Shown in pieces: positions 24,881 to 35,930 of a DNA stretch of 64,000 nucleotides. The translations under genes were made by a program, and so were the position numbers. The DNA is from Blasia pusilla (Eukaryota > Marchantiophyta > Marchantiopsida > Blasiales). The notes beneath the pieces were generated by a model. The model was given only the letters and a program-made list of their open reading frames with translations, ran no database searches and was not told the DNA's origin. How positions within the stretch are numbered: the stretch's first letter is position 1; the number at the start of each line of letters is the position of its first letter. The stretch lies in assembly GCA_050084515.1 (NCBI GenBank), contig CM114272.1, positions 5,580,001 to 5,644,000 on the forward strand, written 5' to 3'.

Positions 24881-26663
24881 CTAAACTATGGTAAGCAGCT
24901 GGGTACCACCACATTTGGGGCACCTCATGTGGGATTCCAAAACCAAGATGTACATGAGACATCTTTGGCAGCCCAAAGTCACCCTAGCCCCATATTCATC
25001 CATATCCATGGGGTCCTGGTCCTTTTCTTCCTTCACCTTCTTCATCTCCAAGAATCCTCTGCCCACCTGTGCTGATGAGGAGGAGGAGGAGTTGGATGGA
25101 GGAGGAAGAGAGAGGGATATGGAGTGCATTGCATCGAGAATTCTGGGAATGGAGAGGTCCGAACTGTCCATTCGGGTGTTTCCTGAATGAAACAAGCTCA
25201 GAAGTGAGTTGGCCGTATGCTTGAGCTCTGACATTTTGTTGGGTTCTTCACTGCTTCTTCTGTTTGCCTTCACGCCCATCTGATAACATTAACCAAATCG
25301 AGATCAAACGAATATAAGAGGCTGCCTTTAGAATGAAATTTGGAGTAGATTAGGAAAGAGTCCAAGAATATGGTTAGCTAGATTGATCAACAGCCAGGAA
25401 TCATAGATAGAAGTGCTCCACTTTGCCTCTCAGCCTAGCCCAGAGCAGCAAAATCCAACCAGAGCAAGCTCCCATAAACCCAACTCCTCTTCACTCGAAA
25501 TCCTAAGTAAATCCCCAATCAAGCAAAGACGGTAGAAATGCAAGCAAGCAAAGTAGTAGAAATGACATAACTCATTCCCCAAATCATGGAGAGGCGGTAG
25601 AAGTGGCAACCCTCATTCTCTCAAGCAAGAAGAGGTAGTGGAAATGCCATATCTACTCCCTAATAAAGCACAGGCAGTAGAAATGCCATAACTACTCCAT
25701 AAGCAGAGTTATTAATGCCCCACTCCAGTCCATGGAGCGATCCACAGGAGACTGAAACTGAAGAAGAGTGATGAAACTCCACACTGGTGGAAGAAATCCC
25801 ATACTCCATGGAGAATCAACCGCCACATGATACTGAAACTAAAGATGAAGCTGGATGAATGAGCTCCCCACTGGTGATGCCATTGGAACTGGAAAATGCA
25901 TGGCAATAGCATGGAGCTGGTGAGTGCAGCCCCAATATGAAACTGGATGAATGAGCTCCCCACTGGTGATGCTGTTGGAGCTGAAAAATGCAGTCCCAAT
26001 CAGCAAAGCTCCTCACTGGCGATGGCATGGAGCCCCAATATGAAACTGGATGAATGAGCCATTCATCCAATCGTGATGCCATTGGAGCTGGAAAACGCTC
26101 CTCACTGTCGATGGCTTGGAGCTGGAGATAATAAACGCCTATTCTTCACCTCCCCTATAGCTACACAATAGAGTCACCTGGAAAGTGCAAGCAGAGGGCT
26201 GAGGCTGCTTCTTCCCAGACCCGACATCTGCCAAACGTTTCAGCCCTCGCTTGTTCGGATTTGGATCGCTGAGATTCCAGCGCTCTGGCTGCGGCTGCGC
26301 ACACACAAACACGCGATGGCTGTGCATCAGTGTCATTCTTCCTCACTAGAGATGTGGATTCCAAGTGAGAGGATGAAACCCGAGCTCAAAACGAATTCGT
26401 GGGCGTGCAATGTTGCTAGCTCCAGAGTCGGGATTGAGGCTGTCTATGCGGACAAGAGGAGAGAATTGGACGTTCACCTCCATGTTCAAGCACCGCTGCC
26501 AGCCAGCGAGATACGGAGGACTCGAACTCTCCTCCTCCCCATGAATCAGCTCCGCCGACATTGCGCGCAGACTAGTTAGCAGCACGCTCTCGCCCATCTC
26601 GTCACCCACACTCCGTCCCTTCTCCTCAGCCGCCGCCGCTCGCTTCTCCGCCTCCATCTCCAA
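24881..26663 (-). CDS. CFL1/GIR-like protein: half WW segment, EAR-like motif, CxxC zinc ribbon
   Basis: Predicted two-exon gene, 194 residues: exon 1 at 26663-26478 (62 codons), exon 2 at 25279-24881 (132 residues plus stop). Donor GAG|GTGAAC and acceptor TTATCAG|ATG agree in phase 0. Exon 1 ends GWQRCLNME (W at about residue 55), matching the first half of the WW-like segment of plant CURLY FLAG LEAF1-type proteins. Exon 2 carries an EAR-like SISLSL (about 115-120), a Ser run, and TLGCQRCLMYILV...RCPKCGGTQLL near the C-terminus, the CxxC-x12-CxxC ribbon shared by CFL1-like and GIR1/GIR2 proteins. Arabidopsis relatives bind HD-ZIP IV factors and recruit co-repressors; a similar nuclear role is an inference. 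The YYxNW half of the WW segment is not visible in the intron. Exon 2 alone, starting at its own ATG (25279), could be a GIR-like gene. Confidence 0.7.
25850..26110. repeat. degenerate tandem repeat in the CFL1/GIR-like intron
   Basis: About three copies of a 92-103 bp unit with CTGGATGAATGAGCTCCCCA and GATGCCATTGGAGCTGG words start at about 25851, 25943 and 26046. The open frames on the minus strand here (25712-25999, 25816-26082) are repeat artefacts. Confidence 0.8.
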
Positions 26664-29270
26664 AATCGCAAAAAATCACCACAAAGCGGAGGGAATGCTT
26701 ACCAATCCTACCACCCGAAATCCTCGCGATGAAGTCCAACACAAAACACGCGCACGAATTCCTCGGAAGCGTATTCCCAGAAATCCCAGAGACAGAACGC
26801 TTCTCAATCTATAAAGTCCCCTCGGAGCTAAAGCAAATTCCTCCCAATCTGGTAATCATACGATGCAGAGGCGCAAGAGGAAGCCTTCTTCCTCTCCACC
26901 AGTGCATTGGACAACAAAGCAAAGATTCGCAGGGGAGGAGTGGAAGAGAGATTGCGAGCTTTGCAGGGGAAGTGTGGAGTGGGAGCGAAGGGGAAGCCAA
27001 AGGGCTAAGAAGAAGTATTAAAGGGAGAGCGGGAGAGTCAAATAAGGCCTCCTCACGGAAGGACTGGTCAAACTGGCCTCATTACTGAGGAGTCGGTCAA
27101 ACCCGAAGGACAACCGCTTGAACTCCATCCTCCACTTTCTTTTCCGTTAGGCAAGTTTCGAGCTTATTCTGATTAAACGGACTTTTTGAAGGATTAGTGG
27201 ACCAGGTTTATTTTGGGGGTAATGGTTGTAGTTTCTTACCTCTTTTCTTTCTAATTCCTATTTGAACTCCACGAATCACAGCTCACCATAATTTGCTAAC
27301 CATAGATAAGTCCGGTTCAGTAAAATTAATGTAGTAGCAAGAAGAGGTAGTTTGTTTAAATTTTGCATTTGGAGCTCATTTCTTAGTTCATTTCTTGACT
27401 CATTTCCTTTCAAACTACGCTCATTGCCTACATTCTTTCGGTGTTCATATAATTTCTAAAGATAATTTTAGGAGGTATGTCAGGTATAAAATAATCTTAC
27501 AAGATTCCATCCGTTGTTAACTTACGGAGAACTCGGACTGCTATGGGAGGTGCTGAGTACTACAATATTGAACTACTACTATAAATAAAAAATTTATGTA
27601 AGTACATACTTCTTGGACAATGATTCTAGAGTCTCCCTAGCACTCCGTGGTTAAGTTAGTTTACACTAAAGTAGGGTGACCTGTCATGGAATGTAATCCT
27701 TGGGTTAGCTTCTTGGTCGGTTTATACACTTTAGTTAGTTAGGCAACAACCTAACTAACTGAAGTTAACTTGCTTAGGGAGGGCCGGTGAAGCTAACGGT
27801 ACTCTCCTCCCACTATGGTTAGGGAAGAGTTAGGTTCCACTTTGGTTAGTATGCGTAGACAAACTTGGAGGGAAGTATACTCTCCTCTTACTATAGTTAG
27901 GCAATGAATGTGACGTGGGGGTAGTAGGAACCGTTGTAGGGCGAAGTGGAAGGTACCATGTCCTATCATCATCATCATTATTGTAAGCGGAAACGGAAAA
28001 TCCCTAAACCCTAAACGGAAAATCAATGTGGACTTTTTAGGTTGAAAATTTTAACGTTGAATATTCATGCATTTAGGAATTTTCCCATTTTGAAAATCTA
28101 CTTAATTAGAGAGACTTAATATAGATAATCTATCATACTCCACTCCCGTCTTTCCTTCCTTCTAATATGTCCATATTTAACTTAACATGAAGGTTAGAAT
28201 AAAGCTGAATGGCTTATGTACTTCTAGGAATGTTATATTCTCCTCCACATGAATTTACACCCCCTCCTCATTGAGATTATCTTGTTGTTGGGATGGTGGA
28301 ACAATTCCTTATTTCAAGTCATTTAAAATAGAGTCTCCTCCATATATAATTTTTTTTCTCATCTATGGTTTCAGGATATCTTTTTGTTCATTAGTAGCTT
28401 GTCCCAAAAGCTTAGGGAAACATTAGCTCTAATTTATGAAAATCACGGCAAACTTCAGCATATTTAAGGTAAGATTTATCCTTCCATACTACCGTGTGTT
28501 ATAATTGCCATTTCATCATTATTAGGATACTTTTTCCTATTCTGGCCATCACTTATGCCTCTCATTAAGATATACGCAATCTAGTGTATAACTTATGAAA
28601 ATATCTCTTTAGATGTGTCCCCATTTTGAGAGTTAATTAGCTCCATAGGCAGAAATTATTAGAGGTCCTACTTTTACTCTTGAGGCAATGTTCCGTTGAG
28701 AGATTTTTCTTACAAAAATCTAAGACTTATAGGATATTTAAATAAAATTATTATGTTCATCTCTACATCTCCCAATACGTGTACTGCTTTTCCAAAGTTT
28801 CTACAAAGAAGATATGTAGGCCAATCTCCATAATTTTGAAAGAAACCTCTCTAAACAATTAATTTCAATAGTACTAAATTATCATTTCAAATGGAAACAA
28901 ATCCAAGCAAATTTGGAACATAGTTAAACGTTAGTTATGAAAGGTAGACCTAAGATGAATGTAATGATAGTATAATACATATTTGTCAATAACTACAACC
29001 AGTAATAGAATACTCTTAGCAAATAAACACATGTATATACTAATGAATGTCTTTGAGAAGGAACCATTTTCTTAGGCCATGTGATTCCATGTAAGTGCTC
29101 TTTCATAAGCCCTAATTGTGAAGTGTTCAATTGGGATCACTCAAAAAGATGGGCTATAATAGTAGAGAAAGAAGGATTGCTAGGTCTTGGCGCTTGAGAG
29201 TTCTTTTGCATGAAAATGGGAATTAGAGAGTTTCTTTTTAGAGTAGCCAAGCTTTTCATCGCTTAAGAAG
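26664..29270. other. intergenic; putative promoter side of the CFL1/GIR-like gene, then AT-rich DNA
   Basis: 26664-27100 is GC-richer and lies upstream of the minus-strand gene, so it likely holds its 5' UTR and promoter; no defined element was recognised. 27.1-29.3 kb is AT-rich with no gene. A direct repeat with ACTCTCCTCCCACTATGGTTAGG / ACTCTCCTCTTACTATAGTTAGG is seen at about 27802 and 27880. Confidence 0.4.
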
Positions 29271-29279
29271 TTGTCACCC

Positions 29280-29880
29280 TAACTCCAACTTCATGTATTT
29301 GACTGCTTTACAATCCCCGAAGCGCATTATTTGCAATATATTGTTTGATAATCCCCTAACCCCAACGTATGTTTTTATTCCTTCACTATCCCTCAACCCC
29401 AATTTTTTGACCTATTGCTCGAGACCCCCCACTTCTGTATTTGATTCTTTAACCCCAATTTTTTGATTTTAATGCTTGATAACCCCCAACCCTAGCTTCC
29501 ACATTTGACTCTTTATAATCCCCCAACCCCAACTTCTTTTTCTATTCCCTTACAACCCCCTACCCAAATTTTTGGATTCAGTTCTTGAGAAACTCCCAAC
29601 CCCAACTTTATGCGTTTTATTCTTTAAAGTCCCCCAACCCCTGGTCCTGTTTTATTCCCTTAACTCAACCCCAAATTTTGGATTTAGTGCTCGAGAAACC
29701 CACAAGCCTAAGTTTATGTGTTCTATTGTTTACAATCCCCAACCCCTGTTTTTTCATTCCTTAACCCCAACTCCACTTTTTGGATTTGCTGCTTTAGAAA
29801 CCCCCAACTCCTTTTCATTCCCTTACCCCTTTCTTTGATTCGTTTACTATCCTCCAACCCCAACTTCTGTATTTTATCTC
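29280..29880. repeat. degenerate C-rich minisatellite, unit about 45-60 bp
   Basis: Many copies of CCCCAACCCCAACTT followed by TTTGATTCTTTA-like text. Divergence and length variation are high. The open frame 29572-29838 is a product of this repeat. Confidence 0.75.
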
Positions 29881-30359
29881 TAGTATTTTACTGCTAGAGG
29901 AAAATCTGTTTGGTTTTCTGGAATACTGGGATCCTTTCGTTGAGCTCGAACCATAAGCACCCAAATCCTCCTAAGCGCTTTGGAGCTCTCACTTCTTCTT
30001 TGATTTGTGGCTGTCTCGGAGAAGCATCGGCTCAGCATTCGATTGTTTGCCCTTCTCCTCTAACTCCCACGTCCCACTTGTGATTTCTTCCTCAACCCTT
30101 CGTTCCACTTCTTCGTGGTCTGGTCTTCTGAGCAGCTCCAGCTCTTTTCATCTCTGGGTCTCAGCGGCTCCGTCTGAGGCCGTCTCAGCATCTCATGGGC
30201 CCGTTCGGTGGGAGTTCTTGTGCGCCAGCCATGATTCCAGAAAGCAAATGGCTGCTCTATCTTTCGCAGCGCTTGTGCTTTCGTTTCTTCGTGGTCCTCT
30301 CCAGTAGCTTCCGCAGATTCTGCAGTTGCATTTGGGGGACGCTGGTCTGTTTGTGGTTA

Positions 30360-30790
30360 TCTCTTCCATAATCCCAATTTCCACGTCTTTTTCTTTTTTT
30401 CAGAATGCATTGGAACTAACTTTTGTTTTTGGTTCCTTTACCATTGCCAGACCCCACTTTCTGCAGTTCAGAGTCCCCCAACCCCAATTTCTACGTTTCG
30501 TTTCTTCAGACTTCATTGAAACGAACTTCTGTATTTGCTTCCTTTATGATGCTTCAACCCCGACTTCTGCATTTCGTCTCTTCAGAATCCACTTCAACGA
30601 GCTTCTTTATTTGATTCTTTTCCGATTCCCCAGCCCCAACTTCTGCATTTGGTTTCTTCAGCATCAACTTGAGCGAACTTCTGTATTTGATTCCTTTCCA
30701 GATCCCCAACCCCAATTTGTGCGTTTTATTGCTTCAGACTACACCAACTTCTGTGCTCTCGTTTCCTCGCAGTCCTGTCCAGTAGTCCCC
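30360..30790. repeat. degenerate minisatellite, unit about 60 bp
   Basis: Repeats share CCCCAACTTCTGCATTT and TTTCTTCAG words and are probably related to the array at 29.3-29.9 kb. The 219-residue open frame at 30326-30985 is repetitive (CICFL, CIWFL, TSVF) and is best explained by the array. Confidence 0.75.
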
Positions 30791-31129
30791 GCAGATTTTG
30801 CGCTCACATTCGGTGAGCTCTCGTCTGTTCGTAGTTCTCCTTTCCACTCATTCCTCTGCGATTGTCAGAAGCACGTTGGGACTTCCATCTCCATAAATTC
30901 GCAGTCGGTCTCCAGAAGAACCTTCGTATTTCAGTTTACGTCAATTTTCCAGTTCTTGGCAAAGAATCTCCAGAAGCATCTCTGAATGGCGTTCTGTAGT
31001 AGCATTGGTCTTCTCCAAACCTCGACACTCTTTCCCCTCCTAGTTTCCAGCTGCAATCAAAGGAGCCTTCGTTTCTTCGTGGTGATGGTCTGCAGTAGCC
31101 CAAGCAGCCACGAATCGTCAGCTCGCAAA

Positions 31130-31850
31130 CTAGCATCTGCTGGATGCTAGTTTTTAGCAGCTTTAATTAATGTGAGCTCTCCTTGTCTCATTTCTTTGTG
31201 ATCGTCTGGAGTAGCCCGCGGAGAGTTACTCTTCTGCAACCTAGTTTCTAGCAGCATTAATTAATCTGAGCTCTCCATTCTTTGTGATCTTCTGGAGTAG
31301 TACAAGCAGAGGTGCTCTTCTGAAATCTACTTTTGGGCAGCATTAATTACTCTGAGCTCTCCTTTCTTTATGATCTTCTGCAGTAGCCCAAGCAGAGATA
31401 CTCTTCTGCATGCTTGGTTCTAGCAGAATCCATTAATGTGAGCTCTTCTTTCTTTGTGATATTTTGGAGTAGCCCGAGAAGAGGTTCTCTTCTGCATACT
31501 AGTTTGTAGCAGCATGAATTAATGTGAGCTCTCCCTTCTTTGTGATCTTCTGGAGTATCCCAAGCAGAGTTGGTCTTCTTCATTCTAGTTTCAAGCAGCA
31601 TTAATAAATGTGAGCTCTACTTCCTCTGTGATCTTATGGAGTATCCCTAGCGGAGGTGCTCTTCTGCATCCTGGATTCTAGTATCTTTGGTTCTTCTGAG
31701 CTCTCCTTTCTTCCAGATCTTCTGGAGTAGCTGAAGCGTACGTGCTCTTCTGCCTGCTGGATTCTAGCATCTTTACTTAATGTGAGCTCTGCTTTCTTTG
31801 TGATCTTCTCGAGTAGCTAAAGCAGATCTGCTCCACCTCAAACTACTTTT
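31130..31850. repeat. about 86-bp minisatellite, roughly 8 copies
   Basis: The unit contains GTGAGCTCTCCTTTCTTTG, GATCTTCTGGAGTAG, GCTCTTCTGCAT and AGCAGCATTAATTAA. GTGAGCTCT-type starts recur near 31171, 31267, 31350, 31438, 31526, 31609, 31696 and 31782. Confidence 0.9.
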
Positions 31851-32390
31851 CAGCAGTGGAATTTGTGCTCTAATTTCTTGGTGGTCGTCTCCAATGGGCC
31901 ATTTTTTCAAGGTTTCCCGAGAATCATTGGCGCTCTCATGTCTTCACGAAGGACCTGCTCGAGAAACCTACAAGTGAACTTTCCAATGTTGCATTAGGAC
32001 GCCAAGCAGTGAGAGCTCCATTTCCAACACCAGAACTAGAAAAGACAGACTACGGTGAGTGCCTGTGGGTTTAGAAGAGACTGAGAAGTGAGAAATTTTA
32101 TGCCGATTCTGGTGCTAGAAATGGAGCAACAGACGAGGGAAGAAGAAGGTGATTTCTTGTCCACGGGAAACTTTGCTCATGCGACACCTTCCATCCAATA
32201 TTGACATCGCATGGCAGATCTAGATTTCAGACATTTTTGTTCCGGGTTCCACTGAGGAGATTTGGTTCTTAACTAAGTCCTGGAACTTTTCTCCAAATTC
32301 TTGACCGGGAGTGGGAGTATAGCCAAGCACAAGACGGTCGTCTCTCTAACATGGACCATCCATGCCTTAAATAGGGGACGGAAGTTCCTT

Positions 32391-32432
32391 AGGATTGAGA
32401 CCCCACTTTCAAGGGGGTCTCAACCCTAAGAA
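32391..32432. repeat. short inverted repeat, 20-bp arms
   Basis: TTAGGATTGAGACCCCACTT pairs with AAGGGGGTCTCAACCCTAAG (about 18 of 20), nearly loop-free. No poly-T follows it; function unknown. Confidence 0.8.
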
Positions 32433-32479
32433 CTGAACGGGGGACCCCTTTGGTTTGGTAGGACATTATGTGGTAGATT

Positions 32480-32930
32480 TCATGCCAATGATGGGGCTAG
32501 AAATAGAGCAAGGGACTAGGGAGTGAGAGCTCCAATGCCAGTTCTGAGTGAGACATGGACTCAGAGACAAGGAAATGAGAGCTCCAATACCAGTTCTGAG
32601 TAAGACATGTAGTCGGAGACAAGGAAGAGAGAGCTCCAATTCCAATGCTGGATCCAGCTAGGAAAGACTAGCAAGTGAGAGCTCCGATGCCAGTTTTGAG
32701 TGAGTCATGTAGTCAGAGACAAGGAAGTGAGAGCCCCAGTTCCGATGCTGGATCCAGCTAGGAAAGAACAGCAAGGGAGAGTGCCAAAGCTGTAGCCAGA
32801 GGGTATCAAGCTAGAGATCCAATGCCAGTGCTAGTTCTGGAGACAGGAAGAAAATACCAAGAATGGAGAGTGCCAGTTCTCTAGCCAGAGACTAAGATGT
32901 GCGAGCTCCAGTTCAGATTCCTTAGCTCGA
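32480..32930. repeat. degenerate minisatellite, unit about 55-65 bp
   Basis: Copies share GAGAGCTCCAATGCCAGTTC, TGAGTGAGACATG and CAGAGACAAGGAAGTG. No gene overlaps. Confidence 0.8.
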
Positions 32931-33973
32931 TAAGGAGCAAGAGAAGATCAGAGGCTCTGGATGCTACCTGAAAACACCTTGTAGACGTCAGTATTGAAAT
33001 CCAACATGGCTATCAGCTCCAATAAATACAGTTATTGTGGTCTTTCAAGGAATAAAATTCTTGTTCGAACTTTGTCTTCTCCAATAACGAATCAGAATCA
33101 ACGTTGCAATGCGATATTTAGATCAATGCAGATATCACAACCACGAATGGGAGAATTCGGGATGGACTATCACACCTCCTGATTCCACGTTGCAGTGCTC
33201 CAAGACCCACCAATGTAGGAAGAAATCATCCTACATTTGTCAATTGTAAACCACTGAGCATATCTTTGTCATCTCAAAGACTTAAAATCAGAGTAACTGC
33301 AATAGAGATAAAGAGAGAACTCCTCACTGAAGGACAGGAGTAAAAATCAGCACTAGGAATGAAAGCTTCCCGAAACTTTAACAAGACATCAGCAAAAAAA
33401 ACTCCCCAGAGAAGCGCAGGGAAATACGGAAGTCCCAAAACCCCCTGAATAACCATATTAAGAACTCCTCTCAACATCATCCTATCCTTCTGTCGAACTA
33501 TGTGTGGATTGAACACTTTATTCCCTTCTGCTTGCTCTTAGCTATTTCTGTTGTTGATGCACTGGTCTCTCTCTGGAACTCCTCTTCCTCATCTTGAAGT
33601 CAATTGATGTCTTCCCGTTTGTTCTGTGCATCTGTCTTCTTCATAGTTTCTCTCAGTGATATCTGGATTTTACTTGAGGCTCATTCTTCCCCTCTCTCTC
33701 TCTGAATTCGACTTCGGTGATTTTGCAGTTTTCGATATGGAGGCGGAGGGAGGAGTGGCGGTTGAGTAGTAGGAGGAAGTGAATGAGGGTGACGAGATAG
33801 GTGCAGGCTGCTGCTAAGGACTCTCCTGCAATGGTGGTGGAGCTAATGATTCGTGGCTGGCTGGGAGAGATGATTGAAGATGAAGGCCAACTTTATTTGG
33901 TTGTCCAATCTCTCGCGTCTGCAGCGATAGCTGCAATCCCAAAATTGTGGCGGTGACATTGAGATCACTTCAA

Positions 33974-34103
33974 GAGGACCTTATATCACTTCAACTACAT
34001 CAATGTGTGTGTCTGGTGTCCACAGATAGCTCCAATCCCAGAATTGTGGAGGTGAGCATAAGAAAATGTCCTCCTGATGTAGTTGAAGTGATATAAGGTC
34101 CTC
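33974..34103. repeat. inverted repeat, 29-bp perfect arms, 72-nt loop
   Basis: The left arm 33974-34002 begins GAGGACCTTATATCACTTC; its exact reverse complement is at 34075-34103. The loop carries AGATAGCTCCAATCCCAGAATT, close to the unit of the minisatellite starting at 34.4 kb. Confidence 0.95.
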
Positions 34104-34439
34104 TCAAAGAGGATTTCCTCTCAAATATAAGATCCTTTCAAAAGAGTGCTCGACCCGATAGGCGAGAGGGGTAGAAAAAGGATGTCCTCCCAACTATAAC
34201 GTCCTCTCAAATGGATGATCCATGTGCGTGATCGTAAACCTTGTGTGCCTATGCTCCGAGGTCAGAAAAAAATCACAGAGAAAAAAATCCACCCAGAACA
34301 GACACACTTTAAATATCGTTGAGGGCGGATCTCCTTCATATATGGAAATAGTCCATAGACCTGGTGCACTAGAAATCTAGTTCTGAATTCTCTGATTCCA
34401 CGGGTGAAGATGAGAAATCCTTTTTCGGGTTGGTCTACA

Positions 34440-35160
34440 TAGATAAGTCCAATCCAAGGATTTTAGAGACGAATATTAGAAAGTCTCTGTCTGGCTGGTC
34501 GAGACACAGATACCTCCGATTCTAAGATTCTAGAAGTGAACATTAGAAAATCTGCCCGGTCCACATAGATGGCTCCAATCCTAGGATTGTAGAGGCGAAC
34601 ATTGGCAAATTCTTGTGCGGTTGGTCTACATAGGTAGCTTCAATTCTAGGATTCTAGAAGTGAACGTTAGGAAATCTCTCTCCAGTCTCCATAGATACCT
34701 CCAATCTTAAGATTTTAGGAGTGAACATTAGAAAATCTATGTCCAGTCTACATGGATAGCTCCAACCATAGGATTCTAGAAGGGAACTTTGGAAAATCCA
34801 TGTCTGTTTGATCTACATAGATAGCTCTAACACTAGGATTCTAAAGGTGAACATTGGAAACTCTCTGTCCAGTCTACATGGATAGCTCGAATCTTAGGTT
34901 TCTAGAAATTAACATTAGAAAATCTCTGTCCAGTCTACATAGATACCTCCAATCCTAGGATTGTAGAGGTGAACTTTAGCAGATCTACGTCTGGTTGGTT
35001 TCCATAAATAGCTCTAATCCTAGGATTCTAGGAATTTGGGAACTCTCTGTCTGGTCTTCATATATAGCTCCAATCCTAGGATTTTAGAGGTGAATATTTA
35101 TAACAGATCTCTCTGGTCTACATACATGGCTTAGATCCCAGGATTCCGAAGCTCCAATTA
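34440..35160. repeat. about 60-65-bp minisatellite, roughly 12 copies
   Basis: The unit reads approximately TCTACATAGATAGCTCCAAT, CCTAGGATTCTAGAGGTGAA, CATTAGAAAATCTCTGTC. Divergence is moderate, with small indels between copies. Confidence 0.9.
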
Positions 35161-35499
35161 TCTCCACTACCACCTCTGAGTCTACATTTCCTCGCTCATT
35201 GTAGTCCGTCTAGGATGATGATACTGTCATTATAGCAACCATCACATCTTCTGGCTCATGAGCGTTGTCAAGAACTCATGTGTGCATCGAGAGCTAGCGC
35301 ACTCAGGGATCCAAATCCAATTAGGAAAGGAGTGTGTTTGGATTTGGACAGCCTGATCAGGAAGTCGCACCCACTGCTTGAAGTCTCCAGATGAATGAGT
35401 TCTCTAGGTCCAGGGGAGGGAATGCATCCATAGGCATTGCGGCGATTGGGGCTGCATTATTCTGATCCATCCACCATTAGTGGGGATCTTCAGAACTAA

Positions 35500-35930
35500 T
35501 ATGCTTCAGTTTAAATCTCCTCTGGAATTGATTCTCCACTACTGCTTCAGTTTCTCAGTCGAGTGGAGTTGATTCTCGATGAACTGGAGTAGGCCATTTG
35601 TTCCACCATTGGAGATTTCCAGCACTCTGCTTTTGTCCGTGTCCTGTGGAGCTGATTCTCCATAGACTGGGAAGGGGCATTTGCTACCAGAGTGAGGCTC
35701 ACCACTCTACTTCAGTCACAGTCTCATGTGGAGTTGATTCTCAATGGACTAGAGTGGAGAATTTCTCCATCAGCTCAGTTAAGAGCTTCACCAATGTGCT
35801 CTAGTTTCAGTGTCATGTGGACTTGATTCTCCATGGACTAGATTGGGGAATTTCTCCATGAGATCAGTGTAGAGCTTCACCTCTCTGCTTTAGTTTCAGT
35901 CTTATGTGGAGTCCCCAATAGACTGGAGTA
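35500..35930. repeat. about 85-bp minisatellite, roughly 5 copies
   Basis: The unit contains TGTGGAGTTGATTCTCCATG, GACTAGAGTGGGGAATTTCT and CTTCACCACTCTGCTTCAGT. The open frame at 35598-35804 lies within it and is not considered a gene. Confidence 0.85.

Noticed and set aside
30326-30985. 219-codon open frame, the second longest in the window
   Set aside because: Its sequence is periodic because it is translated from the about 60-bp minisatellite; hydrophobic repeats follow the DNA unit.
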